Of a stretch of 64,000 nt of DNA, positions 38,052 through 49,420 are shown in pieces. The notes beneath the pieces are model-generated. The model worked only from the letters and a program-made list of their open reading frames with translations, searched no databases and was not told where the DNA came from. The DNA is taken from contig VXAZ01007995.1 of the NCBI GenBank assembly GCA_013399875.1, forward strand, positions 2,769,486-2,833,485, given 5' to 3'. Within the stretch, counting starts at the first letter, position 1, and each line of letters opens with the position of its first letter. The position numbers and the translations under genes were made by a program. Origin of the DNA: Gymnorhina tibicen. Lineage: Eukaryota; Chordata; Aves; Passeriformes; Artamidae.

Positions 38052-40395
38052 CTGTAGGGCAAGGCGGAGGAGCACGTCGCAGTCAGGAATCGATGATGTT
38101 TCTCTTTTTTTTTCCCAGACAAGTATTTCTAAGATAACAAATAGTCCAAGGAGCAAAGAGGGAGAGGGAAATTAGCTAGAAATTTTACTATTGATTCTTT
38201 TTTATTTATAGATGGTGAATCAATTTCAGGGCTTTTTTTTTTTTCTATCTGTGGGGGAAAAAAAAGAGTGAACCGATAGATTTGCAGAAATCATTTGCGG
38301 TGGCTGAAAAGCTATTTGTTAAAATGAGAAAGCCTCTCCTTCCTCCACCAGTCCCCTTCTCTCTCTTTAAAGGGGTAATCCATACAATGAGCTAACGAGG
38401 GAGTCCTGGCTCCTCTGCTGCACCATGTGATGTCTCCCCTTTTTGTGTCAGGCTCAGAAGCCCTTATGCCTACTGCATGTGCTAGTCCTGTTAGCTTGCA
38501 CCAAGAGAGCCTGATAAATAGCTTCTGGGAGCCAGGCAGGTGCTCCTCGGTGTGCAGTTTATCATCCGCTGCATGGCTGGGTTTTCTGCTCTGCTATCAG
38601 ATCATTTGAGGAGAGGGGTCATATGACAAATGGGACTGTCAGGCTGCAGGCATGAAACTTGCTGCAAGGCCTGCCCAACAGGCAGGGACAGTGGTCCTCC
38701 ATCAGAAACTGTCTGGCGTCTAGAAAGACCGGACTTCCCAACAGATGCATGACTGAGGCAACGTGAATGAGGAGTGGTGCTGAAAGGAGTGAACAGACAG
38801 TGTTGTGACACCACTGTAAGAAACCCCGAGTAAAACCTCAGCTGCTCCCCATGACATGGACAGCGTGTGAAATCTGTGCTCAAAGCCACTGTCACTAGCC
38901 AGTCTTGTCTCCTGCAATGTGTGACTCTCTGAAACATCTGACCATGATTCTCAAACTGGAGACAAGAAGAGGGGTGACCCGGAGTGGTGTCTGAGTGTCT
39001 CCCAGGGGATAAGAAGGGACAGTACACTCAGAATTGCCTCATCTCAACTCATCAGAAGCCTTGGGAAGCAGCTTCTCTTCAGTCTTCTGCCAGGAGTTGG
39101 GCTGGAATGATGGCTTGACAAGGTGCCAAGACCCAGTAGGAAAGAGAGGGAAAGGATGAATCAGACTGAGGATGATAAAAGATGTGTGAAACACAACTGA
39201 ATGAGCTCCTCTTGGTATGGGGTGGCCCTGAACAAGCACTCACCCCAGACACTGTTCTCTAGTAAAAGAGCTGGGTTGTTTGTTCCTCTCCTCTTTCCCA
39301 GGACAGGAATGCCATGATCTAGGAACAGAGGCAGGCTCAGCTGAGTCCTCACACTAGCCTGTGTGTGAAGAGATTGCATCCTGGGGCTAAAGGAAAAGGT
39401 ATGAGAAACACTGAGAACTAGAGGCTAAAACAGACCTTTGGGGCGACTTAAATTTACTGTCCCTGGTGAAAGTACTCCCTGATTCTTCAGTAGTAGAGAC
39501 CTGGCTGCCAGGCCTGACCGATGCTGAACCAAGGTGTGATTCTAGGAAGAACTGAAAGCAACTTGGCTTGCATTCATACTTCCTTCTCCTTTAACAATCT
39601 CAGTGGGTACAAGGGAGTTCCCTGTGAGGTCTTTGAGCTCCTTCCATACAAGTAAACACGAAGCAAGCAGGGTCAAGGCTGAGCTCTCCATTCCGTGTCT
39701 CAGGACCTCACCTGCACTTCTGGAGCCACATCCCAGTGGACCTCCTGGGAGCCACTGGCACATGGTTTCCATCCAGTTTGTATTACTGCAGCCAGAAAGA
39801 GTGATCAGGTATGAGTAAGGACAAAAGCTTGGCTTTGCATGCCTCTGAAGAAGGACAAGCTACTCAGGATCTGCCAAAACTTGAGCTGAATGTCTCTGTG
39901 CATTAGCCACCTTTTAGCTGGGCTTTCCTTAGTTAGTTGCTCGCTGACAAAGGGAACTCGTTTGAAAGCAAGAAGAAGTTATCCCACTGGAAGGAAAATA
40001 ATTTAAAACACCAAGTAAACCTGTTATCACCAGTATTTCAAGGTGAGAGGGTTAAACTGTGTACATTTTTAGGGAGAAAAAAATGCCTTCATATGATAAA
40101 TTCCAAGGCATCCAAAAGGCACAGTGCTGGCTCTCTGTCTCCAAAAGCAGAGTAATGAATAGCAGTGACAGTGTGATAATTAAAATGACCTCTTGGAGAT
40201 ATGGATTAGAAGGTACGCAGAGGGGGGATAAGTTCTCCTTTGAATTAATCTAGTGCTAATTTATGACTATCATTGGGTTTTATAGGGTTTTAGTGGAAGA
40301 CTTTCAAAGTTGGTTTACTGGAGTTAAAATGTTCTTTCATGTCTTCATTGTAAAAACACTTGCAGAATTCCTCGTTATTTATTTTTGGATGTTTC

Positions 40396-40427
40396 TATAT
40401 ATACATACATATATATATATATATATA
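40396..40427. repeat. (AT)n microsatellite
   Basis: TATATATACATACATATATA followed by further AT units. Confidence 0.9.
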
Positions 40428-40479
40428 ATGAGAGTTTCAATATTTGCTTAGCCGCTAAAAAGCCTACTCTAGAAATATT

Positions 40480-40485
40480 AATAAA
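40480..40485 (+). terminator. candidate AGBL4 polyadenylation signal AATAAA
   Basis: AATAAA is followed within about 30 bp by GT-rich sequence (GTGGAATGAGTGTGCTGTTT), the usual arrangement of a cleavage site. It is the first perfect hexamer that I see downstream of the AGBL4 stop. The assignment to AGBL4 is inferred from position only. Confidence 0.35.
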
Positions 40486-41999
40486 GTGATAAAAGCAGCT
40501 GTGGAATGAGTGTGCTGTTTCATTTCCATTCCTTCCTCCTCACAGGCTCCCAGATCACTTCAAAACCAAGACGGGTGGATTCTGGGAAGCCCTTGTGCTG
40601 CCCTGCTATCGGCTGTCAGAGGCTCTCTCTGTCAGACTTGTACAAGTCTTTTAAGTTTAGATTTAATAACTGGATTTTCCTGAAAATCACCATCTCCACT
40701 TCTTACTTGTCTTGTGCACAGGTATCTGCCCCACAGCCTGAAATTTACAGGTCTTAGTACAGACCTAACGTAGATTGCTCATCTCTGCCGGAGAGGCTTC
40801 CTCTCTGCTGACATATCCCAACCTTTCAGCTGCACAGAAAGCACAGATTGGAGACAGTTACCCATATGGGAAACGATGACATCCCATTTGTCAACTCCCA
40901 TGGTGCTAACCTTCCTCCCATCCTCTCCACCTGCCTACCAATGCCGTAACATCCAAACATAAGGTTATCTGCCAAGAGCATCTGCCTTGCTCTTCAGCCG
41001 GGCAGCACGCCCGTCCTGGAACCCATCCTCCCCATCCTTGTTCCAGAATGTCATGTTCAAACTCTTTGCTCTTGCCTCCCATTTCATTCGTCTTTCAGAC
41101 TGTCTCTGGCACCTTCTGGCCAAGCCACAGTTGCCACTACCCAATTTTTCCATGCTGAGATGCCAGTTATATCTCCCCTGGACCCCACAGGTGCAGATGA
41201 CTTTATGGTGCTTCCCTCAGAGACCTACAGCTGCTTTCAGGGTTCTCCAGTAAGCTGAGGTTCTTGAAAGCTCTCCCTGACCAGCTGGGGATGGGAGCCT
41301 GAGCCTTTCACTGAGGGGTCTCTGCTAGTTTGCCTGAGGGTTTACACATCCCATTTTTTCGGGAGACCAGCATGGGAGCTGAAAATAGGAGACCTTTTGT
41401 TCTCAGCCTCTAGTTGCCTTTCCTCCCATGTGAGTGCTGAAGTTCTCCTCCTCCACCTGAGCAGGCAGAGCCTGCTCCTGGCCTGCCATGAGCCTCTTCT
41501 TCCTGGAGATGATCTGTACCTCAGAGATGAGTAGAGCATGTTGTACTCCCAGCAGTAATTCCTTATTAGTTACTTGTGTCAGGACCAAGGTAAGATGACA
41601 CTAGGGATTCTGAGAGGTTCAGAAGCCAGTATGGGTCCAAAACTAGGCATTTATTTGGACAGAATGGTATTTTCTCTTAAAAACAAAGCACAGCTTTATC
41701 TGAACACGAGTGGAGGGCTTTTCTTATGAGGGGACCAGTGCCCCATTGCAATGCCCTCCCTGCCTCTTCCCATTCTCTGCCTGGAGAGCTGCGGGGCCCT
41801 CCCTTGGAGCAGTAGCAATGCATTTGCCTCCCTTTTTACAGGACTGGGTGATGAATATTAAAATGCTGAAATTAACTTGTTTTCTATGCATTCTGCTCTC
41901 CTGACAAGAAAATCCCGCTACAAACCCCTGCACGGGCAGTCTAACTGCACTGAATTAGACCCTCGCTGTGAGGGGATTATATATTCTGATTGGGGCTGA

Positions 42000-42450
42000 G
42001 TTTGCAATTATTCTCTCTGCCACACCAAAGACCTTTACTGCAGAGCTGCAAACCAGTTATAGGAACATGAAATGCTTTGACTTCTTCACTAGGGAAACAT
42101 TAATCCAATCACAGGTTATGTCCATTACAGACTATGGCAATATTGTATACAGGAATTCCCAGGAGAAGGTTCTACAAAAATTGGAATCTCTCTATAACCA
42201 TGTTATGAGATTTACTGGTGTGGATAAAATGGGCAAGAGTTAAAATTACCAGGCTGGCTATCTCTAAAAGACAGGTGAAGTCTGCTGGCTATCATTGCTT
42301 CGCAATATTACAAATGGAAAAGCCCTGAAGTAATTGAATAACACATCTGCTGAAAAAGCCTTGTGAACTGCTATAACCTAAAGATAGACTGCGAGGAAAC
42401 AATGTAGGTACAGCACCCGGTTAAAAGGAAAAAGATGCTTTCCTTACCTG
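42000..42450 (+). mobile_element. decayed non-LTR LINE reverse-transcriptase C-terminus
   Basis: One frame reads VMSITDYGNIVYRNSQEKV, then LQKLESLYNHVMRFTG. This matches the LDYGD-vvY...L.kLd.lYh.alRf.TG motif near the end of the L2/CR1-type reverse-transcriptase region. The frame stops at 42243. The match resumes in another frame (RLAISKRQVKSAGYHC, like the GW.sLa.RR segment) and later shows a YNLR motif. Stops and shifts make it a dead copy, distinct from the short CR1 tails elsewhere, which lack ORF2 sequence. Confidence 0.65.
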
Positions 42451-42503
42451 GTGTCGGAAGATATCGCAAATGCAGGTACAGATTCTCTCTTTGCCTCCTA
42501 GAT

Positions 42504-42556
42504 TATGTGTGTGTATGTGTGTGTGCTCTATATTTTCATTTGTGTGTGTTTGTGTC
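42504..42556 (+). repeat. interrupted (TG)n repeat
   Basis: Two GT-alternating runs (42504-42524 and 42540-42556) separated by a short AT-rich spacer. Confidence 0.85.
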
Positions 42557-42975
42557 TACCTACCTCTTTCTTTGCACATAAAAATAAATTAAACCAGGCT
42601 CCTCAGCCGCCAGAGGCATGGTGCTGGATGGGAATGATCCATAAGCAAAGCTCACTGAATTTTCTTTTCCACTGGAGGTTGCTGGAAACATTTGGCATGG
42701 CTGGCAAAGGAGTTGGTTTCTGTCCTCTTAAATCTCTCTGTCCCTGTGCAGAAAAAAGATCTCAAAGCACTTTGCAAGAGTTGATGGAGGTTTTTCCCTG
42801 TGCTTTAGTATCAGTAGTCAGTGATCTATAACCACAGTTTAACAGCAGAGAGCAAGTTCCCTGGCTCCCTGCAATCCCAGGCTCCAAGAAGCCGTGTACG
42901 GATGGAGCCGGGCAGTGCACACCCCACTCAGGGGGAGGACGGGCACAGCCTGGCCACTGCCTCCACATCACCCTG

Positions 42976-43104
42976 CGAGTGCAGCCAGGTCACCTCCAGC
43001 CATGGACACCACAGCCAGACCCAGCAGAGTGACCCACCATCGAGTGCAGCCAGGTCACCTCCAGGCATGGACACCACACCAGACCCAGCAGAGTGACCCA
43101 CCAT
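42976..43104 (+). repeat. 65-bp tandem duplication
   Basis: CGAGTGCAGCCAGGTCACCT starts at 42976 and again at 43041. The units share nearly all bases over 65 bp, differing by a G/C change and a one-base deletion. It is non-coding. Confidence 0.92.
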
Positions 43105-44764
43105 TGCCTCGTCCCTTCTCTAGAGGTGAGTGCTCTATGGACCGGGCGTTCGTGGGATGAGAGGGGATTTCAGGACAGGTCAGTGCCTCTGCTGCGGTTC
43201 TCCCTGGGCATGGAGGAGCTCCTCCCATTGCTCATGTTCCTCCCGATGTGGTAGCTCCAAGCAGAGAGCCAAGGGCAGCTGACATGGAGGCACTGCAGCA
43301 GCACGGCTGTCAGGGGCTGTCACAGCTGGTCAATACGGGGAGGTGTGATTTATTTCACACCTCATGCACCTCTCCATGGCAGACCAGCACACATGGAAGG
43401 ATGAGACACTTTTGAGTGAGTCTGGAGGGGTTTGAATCCTCCTGTGGAAGGAACACAGGGGAGACTGAGAACATCAGTACTGATGGGCATGGATACAGAA
43501 GAAATTGTTCTTTTTCATTAAGTCTTTCATCAAAAAAGTTCTTTACCATTGAAAATGCTTTAAAGAATCCAAATTTATGAAGTATAAAAATGCTACTTTT
43601 CCAGTAAGGCTTGAAATTTATTGTTTGGAAGCAGTGGGAACAGAAACCAACCAATTAAAACTTCACTACCAATAGCCTGGGTATCTGAAGGAAAATTTTA
43701 TTAAACCAGCTAGTGTTTGGAAGAAAAGAGTACTAGAGCAGGACTTTCTCACAGCCACAAGGGAGTCAATATCCTACTGTGATTCCCTGTTACGTACACA
43801 AAATTATCCTGGGTACAAAGAGTCCCCTGTTCATTTTGCACTTTTAGGGTTGTTACCCCTGATCCTTTCAACCAAAGCAGCCTGAACAAACGCTGAGGAT
43901 TTGTACTCTTTTCCCTTTGGTGCTAGGTGAAGGCAGGGGAATTTTTGGGGTTGCTCCATGTATGTACTGCTAAGATTGATGAGGATTGTTCTATAGCATT
44001 TAGGGCCCATTTTAAGGCTGAATTAATACATTTCTAGAGGTGTGATTATTTTAGGCCCTGAGCATCCTCCTTGTTGTGTGATGCCCCTTCCAGAGCTGCC
44101 ATGAGCACTAAATCTGCTCGCTGGTGTTTGCAAGTCTGAAGGCTGAGCACAGCCCTGCAGGGAGACAGCAGGCTCTTGGTGGGGATGTTTTCTGGCAAAT
44201 TCATGTTGTACTTAGCACTTAATCATTTCTGTGTCCCCTAAGGCAGATTTCTTTTCCCTCTCAGTCGGTCACAGCCCTGTCACGCTCCCAAGGAGTTTGA
44301 GCAGCTGATGCTGAGTCACCAAGTGGAAAACACAAAGTATGTCTGAGGAGGCTTGACTAAGAAGTAGGAGGAAGAGGGCAGAAAAAAGGTGGAGAAGCAG
44401 TTTAACTTCAGTTGAGGAAACTGGTTAGAGCACAGAGGTGCTCTTCAGCATGAGAGTCTTCAATCCCCCCTCTTCTCCCTTTTTTAGCATGGGAACGTGG
44501 GTCTCAGAGAGCTTGTGACTCAGCCTTGAGGGGCTGAACCTTTGGTCTTTTTAGGTGAAGAAGTGTTTTGCTATTTTTAATAAAGCCAGGACTTTACCCT
44601 GGAAATCTTAACTGCAACTTTTAGCTCTTCTATGGATCAGATATTGCACGATTGAGGATAAGGTGAGGAATATTTATCTCTGTGATTCATGTCTACCATC
44701 CAAACCCCCATGATTTTTACCTCATATTAACGTTGCTTTATATATCATTTTTTCCATGTGAGGA

Positions 44765-44895
44765 AACACCCATTTCTCACATGGTAGCCCAAGACTCAGG
44801 CAGATGAAGTGAGCCGAAGCAGGACAGAAGTGGGTCACAGAGCCAGCGAGGGACGTGAATGAGGCTCCATGTCTGAGTCACAGCAGCCAGGTGAG
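44765..44895 (+). mobile_element. possible MIR-like SINE fragment
   Basis: GAGGAAACACCC, then GGGTCACAGAGCCAGCGAGG and ATGAGGCTCCATGTCTGAG loosely follow MIR order. Weak. Confidence 0.35.
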
Positions 44896-46940
44896 TGATG
44901 GCCATGGGTGCTTGGCTAAATCATCACAGCTGCTCCCAAGGCAGTGTTGGCAGAGAGTAAACAGTAATTAATAATGGCTGTTAAATGCAGACATTTCACA
45001 CCTCTCAACCTTGAAACAGGGGAGAAGGATTTTTGCAAAATACTTCCTTTTTAGTCACTCTCACACTCCATGTTCAGTACACCCTGTTCCTGAACGAGCT
45101 GTCATTCAGCCATCCTGAGACTTCCCAAGCCATTCATCTGAGGATTTCTGCCTGAAATGGCTGTAAACGTCAGAGTCCACAGGTTATCAGTTAGTTCTAA
45201 GTCCACGATACAGTTGGGAGATCTCTGAGATGAGAGCTTGTGTGGAAAGCCACACAGAGAAATAAATACCCTAGAAACCCCCATGCCACTTGCTACAACC
45301 AGTGCAGGTGCCTCCTTTTGGGGTTAATCTTGCTTGCCCGGGTTTATAAATCTTTATATTTGATAAAAAATCAAGATTTCCTAAGAATCCTAGCTCAACT
45401 TCATCATAATTTAACTCCTGTTACATGCATGTAGTCCAGAATAAGCCCCAAAAGCTAAAAAAGAAGCTACTTCATTTAGGTGTTGCAGATAGGTCCCGAG
45501 ATGGTGACCTGGAGTAGTTTTGCCATGAATGGCCAGTTTTGCTATGTCCTGCCTCGTGATGCAGGGGAGGCACAAGGCATGATAGGGACAGAATGATGGT
45601 GCAAAAATAATGGTCATAACCAAGTTCTGCCTCTCCAAGTTCAAGCCGAAGCACCTGGTATTTGAATGAACCTATTCCCTGGTGCAATGCCATTTTTAAA
45701 CAACTTACACTATACATTTCAAATTTGTATTTGGATTTAAAACAGCCCATGTGTGGGTTGGATTAAAAAAAAATGGGCTTTTCTTGATTTAGAAAACTGG
45801 TGACAGTCTGCACAGTGTGGGGGCAGAGGTGGAAACCCAGCCCTGTTCTGAGCAAGGTTCCATGCAGCATGGGACATGCCAGGTCAAAAGGAGGGCATGT
45901 TCTGGGAAGGGGAACATGTATTTGGAAATCACCAAGGGCCATCCGAACAACCAGTGCTGTCCAGAGTAAATCTGCCTAAATTTTGTTCCAACCTCCTCAC
46001 TATTTCAGTATCCAGATCCCTGCCCTTGGCTGTCCCAAAGCATTTTCTCCTGCTGTTGGGAAGGTGGGAGTGCTGTGTGCTCCTGGACAGGGCATTAACC
46101 AGAGGAGTTAACACCACTAACCCCTTGTTACTGCCTGCCACAAACTTAACCAAACCCAGCAGGGAGAAGAGGGGGTCCCTGGAGTAACCACAGATGGGCG
46201 TCTGGTGAAACCCACACGGGGCAGGGCCAGGGCTGCTCACCACAAACTGGGAACTTCTCCACCCCATCTGGAGCAGTTCTGGCATCAGAACAGCAGTTCA
46301 GTCACAAACCAAGCCACAAGGCCATCAGTCATCAGCACACTGCACTGATGCTACTGCAGAATAGCAGGAAAGGCTCTATCCCCATCTACTTTTAAATCAT
46401 CAAGCTAATAAGTACCCTGGATGATAAGATGTAATCTTTTAAATGCAGTATGGATTTCTTCCCTGAATTATGCATGATAACATCTTTAGGCAAGAGAGTT
46501 TTTTTTCCTCCTGGAAGAGAAATCTTGTGGTGTTGGTAATCACTGTTTTACAACAGGCTCACCTGGGAAAGGCTCCCTATTGCTGGGCTATCTCTGCTAA
46601 CTTCCTAGGGGTGTGGGGCCCTTGGATGGTGCCAGAGCATCTCCAGGAGATGTGAGGCTGTTAAACCCACTGGTTCAACAAGCTGGTACCGGTCTCCAAG
46701 CAAAAGTAGCCAGTTGAGGAAAATCAAGAGGGAAAAAAAGAATGAACACCAGGATTTCAAAGGGGACTGGACAAATTCAAATCACATCTGGTCACATGCA
46801 GCCCCTGTCCAGGCCTTGCTGGTTCCTCAGGGGGGGCTGTGGGGACCACACACTGCACAAGAGGCAAAGGCCACAAATTAAAACAAATATATGAAAATCC
46901 ACCTGAACACAAGAAAATACTTTGTGAGAGGTCAAACACT

Positions 46941-47094
46941 GGAAGATGCTATGGAGTCTCTATCCCCGTAGGTATTCAAAACCCAGCCAGATATTGCCCC
47001 GGCTAATACCTCCTGTAGGTAACTCAACCTGAGCAGAGCGAATGGACAAGATGATCTCAAGACCCTTTCCAACATCATCTATTCTGTGATTCTG
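46941..47094 (+). mobile_element. CR1 LINE 3'-end fragment
   Basis: Contains GGAGTCTCTATCC, GTATTCAAAACCCAGCCAGA, GACAAGATGATCTCAAGA, CCCTTTCCAACATCATC and a tail ATTCTGTGATTCTG. This is the CR1 3' end in forward orientation, in the AGBL4-SPATA6 intergenic region. Confidence 0.85.
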
Positions 47095-47234
47095 TTTCCT
47101 GTTTCTTATAAGTGACTTTGACAATTTCACTGGCCATTTTGCAGCAATTACACCATTTTGCAGGGTAATAATACCAATATTTAGCTCTTGTGCAGCATTT
47201 TTCCCTCCTTGATCCACAGTGCCTTTAACGACGG

Positions 47235-47345
47235 TTGTAGTTCCCCATCCCTGCTGAACAGCTGGGGAACTGGGGCACTCAGAAACCAAGGGATTTGCTT
47301 GAAGACATTCAGGAAAGTGGGGGCAGAGGGACCAAATCTCCTAAT
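47235..47345 (+). mobile_element. MIR-like SINE fragment
   Basis: GGGGAACTGGGGCACTCAGA, GGGATTTGCTTGAAGACATT and CAGGAAAGTGGGGGCAGAGG follow the MIR core order (GAAACTGAGGCAC, CTTGCCCAAGGTCAC, AGTGGCAGAG). Confidence 0.45.
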
Positions 47346-49109
47346 TGTCACCTCCCCTTCCAAGACCAGCACTGCCACTGCAACGCCTGTGCAAGTGGTA
47401 TTTCCAGAGAAATGCTTGGTGTACCAAGCACCCAGTGACAGCAGAGGCTGAAGGTGCTGGAGGCAGCACTCTGTTCACAGATGCAGCCCTTGGACTGCAA
47501 ATCCCAGCAAAGGAAAGATGTTTCTGTGTTCTGCCAGGGAGCAGTGGTGCAGGCAGCCCTGCTCCGCTGAGCTCAGCTGAACCACAAGCAGGCAAGCTGG
47601 TGCTCTAATGGAACTGAATCCACAACTGGTAAAAACAGGCTTTAGCCACCAGTCCTTCAAGCTACAGGTCAGGTTGCTGTGCATCACATGATATTTATTC
47701 TTTTTCCCAGTGTCTTGGTATCAGATTTGGCCAAGCTGCAACACGTAACAACCAGAACATTCCTTCTTAATAGTACAATTATTGCCGATCTTTAGAGACT
47801 GATGTCTGTAATACCACAAAATTTCCTTTACTAAAACTGACATTGCTGTGATTTTGCATCTCAATGTATTTTGATCTATAGGCAAGTGCCCCTTTAAAAA
47901 AAAATATTCTGATTTATCTCACGGATACTGAAAACCAGAAAGAAGAGCAGATGTGTGTGCATGTCTACAGACACACAGGAACTGAGCTCCCCTTTAAGTA
48001 CTTGCTTGAATCCCAGGTCCTAACAAATAGGAATGATCTGGTTACTCCTTTGGTGAGCTGAATAAGTAAGTGGACTGTGTTTGTATGGAGTAAAGGAAGG
48101 AGGCAATGGCCATTTATGGATGATTAATAACAGCCATGTATTCTTCATTTCCTATTTGCGGGTGATACAGTGGGCTGAATTCTAAACAGCTCTCTCTATG
48201 GCGGGGTTTCATGTTTCTGCTTTCAGCAGTTAACACTTTAGAGATAGCTGAAATTAAATCAGCAGAATGGCTGTGGATTGGGATCACACTCTGGTCTTAG
48301 CACTGACTGCTTATTGCTTTCGGAGAAGGAACAAAATACTGTCTTGTGTGTGGGGTCCTGGGAAGTTACATTGGAAAGGGGTGCAGGTAATAACACCTCA
48401 GAACAGTGAACTGAGCCCAACTAAAACCAGTTCTGAACCCAGACTTCCACTCTACATTATACAGTTATTAAGACTAATGCAAAACACAGAACAAAATGCT
48501 ACAACTGGCACACAAGGAATATTCCTATTTGGAGGTGCTACAGCTGCTCAAGTGGGATAGTGGTAAGCAAGTGGAAAAGGGAAGCTCAGCCTTGTGCCCC
48601 ACTGATCAGCAATTCCTCCAACAGCAGGAATGCCTACAAATGAACATGGGGGTTTAATGTTTGCTGAACATGTTATTTGGTAGGAAAAGCTGGCTTATCT
48701 TAATGGTCAGAACTGGAAACTACCCCTGCCTGGAGGGGCAATGCTGCCCTCCCTGGCCCCTGACTCTAGTGTAGTCGTAGTTCAAAGGATTGGCAGACCA
48801 AGTGCTCCAAGGTTTCAGGCAAAGCTCAGGAAGGCTCAGTTAAGGATTGCTGCAGGAATGGTTCCTCCGTTCTTCCTTGTTTTTTATCTTAAATACACAG
48901 AACATCAGAATGCTCTTCAGCAGAGACACAATCTTCAGCCCTTTGTTCAAGGAGTGGAGAGAAGAATAATTAACAGAGCCGGTACCTCTTCTCCTCAGAC
49001 GATGCTCAGTTTGACCTTTCCAGTACTACAGTGGTATTAAGATAAGAATCATGTACTGTACCCTGACCTCAGTTACACCACGGCACATCTGAATTTGGAG
49101 CCAGTCCAC

Positions 49110-49420
49110 TCGAGTAATTAGAATTGACTGGGACTAAGGCTGGTGCACGCAGTATTTGATATTTCTGGCATTTATAGTGCAGGCAGTCGGTGGGATCCAT
49201 TACCTCACCCGCACCTGCCCTCGGCGTGCTGCTCACAATGTGTTTATTACGCGTGGCACTAATCGCACAGCAGGAGATTAAATTGGAGAGCTTTTAAAAG
49301 GCAAATTGGCCTTTTACATCACCTAATTTGGGATGGGGGCCAGATTGCTCTGGATGATTTAGATACCTAACTCAATCAATGACTATGAGACATTGAAATG
49401 CCTTTGGAAAAGAAAAAAAT
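49110..49420. promoter_or_regulatory. candidate conserved non-coding element
   Basis: Non-repetitive block with homeodomain/Hox/Cdx-like words (GTAATTAG, TTTATTACG, ACTAATCG, GAGATTAAATTGG, TCAATCAATGA) and few frames. It resembles developmental enhancers; no alignment was available. Confidence 0.3.

Larger units (their letters stand above)
38006..40510 (+). other. AGBL4: possible AGBL4 3' UTR and flank
   Basis: Non-coding sequence after the AGBL4 stop. It begins with the (GGAGA)n repeat and has poly-T and poly-A runs at about 38235-38270. The first canonical AATAAA I see on the + strand is at 40480-40485, followed by GT-rich sequence, so a 3' UTR of about 2.5 kb is possible. A shorter UTR using a variant signal, such as GATAAA near 38513, cannot be excluded. 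Open frames here on both strands look accidental. Confidence 0.4.

Noticed and set aside
37754..38156. - strand frames with LLSSPLLSS repeats
   Set aside because: They are the complement of the (GGAGA)n microsatellite and the AGBL4 terminal exon.
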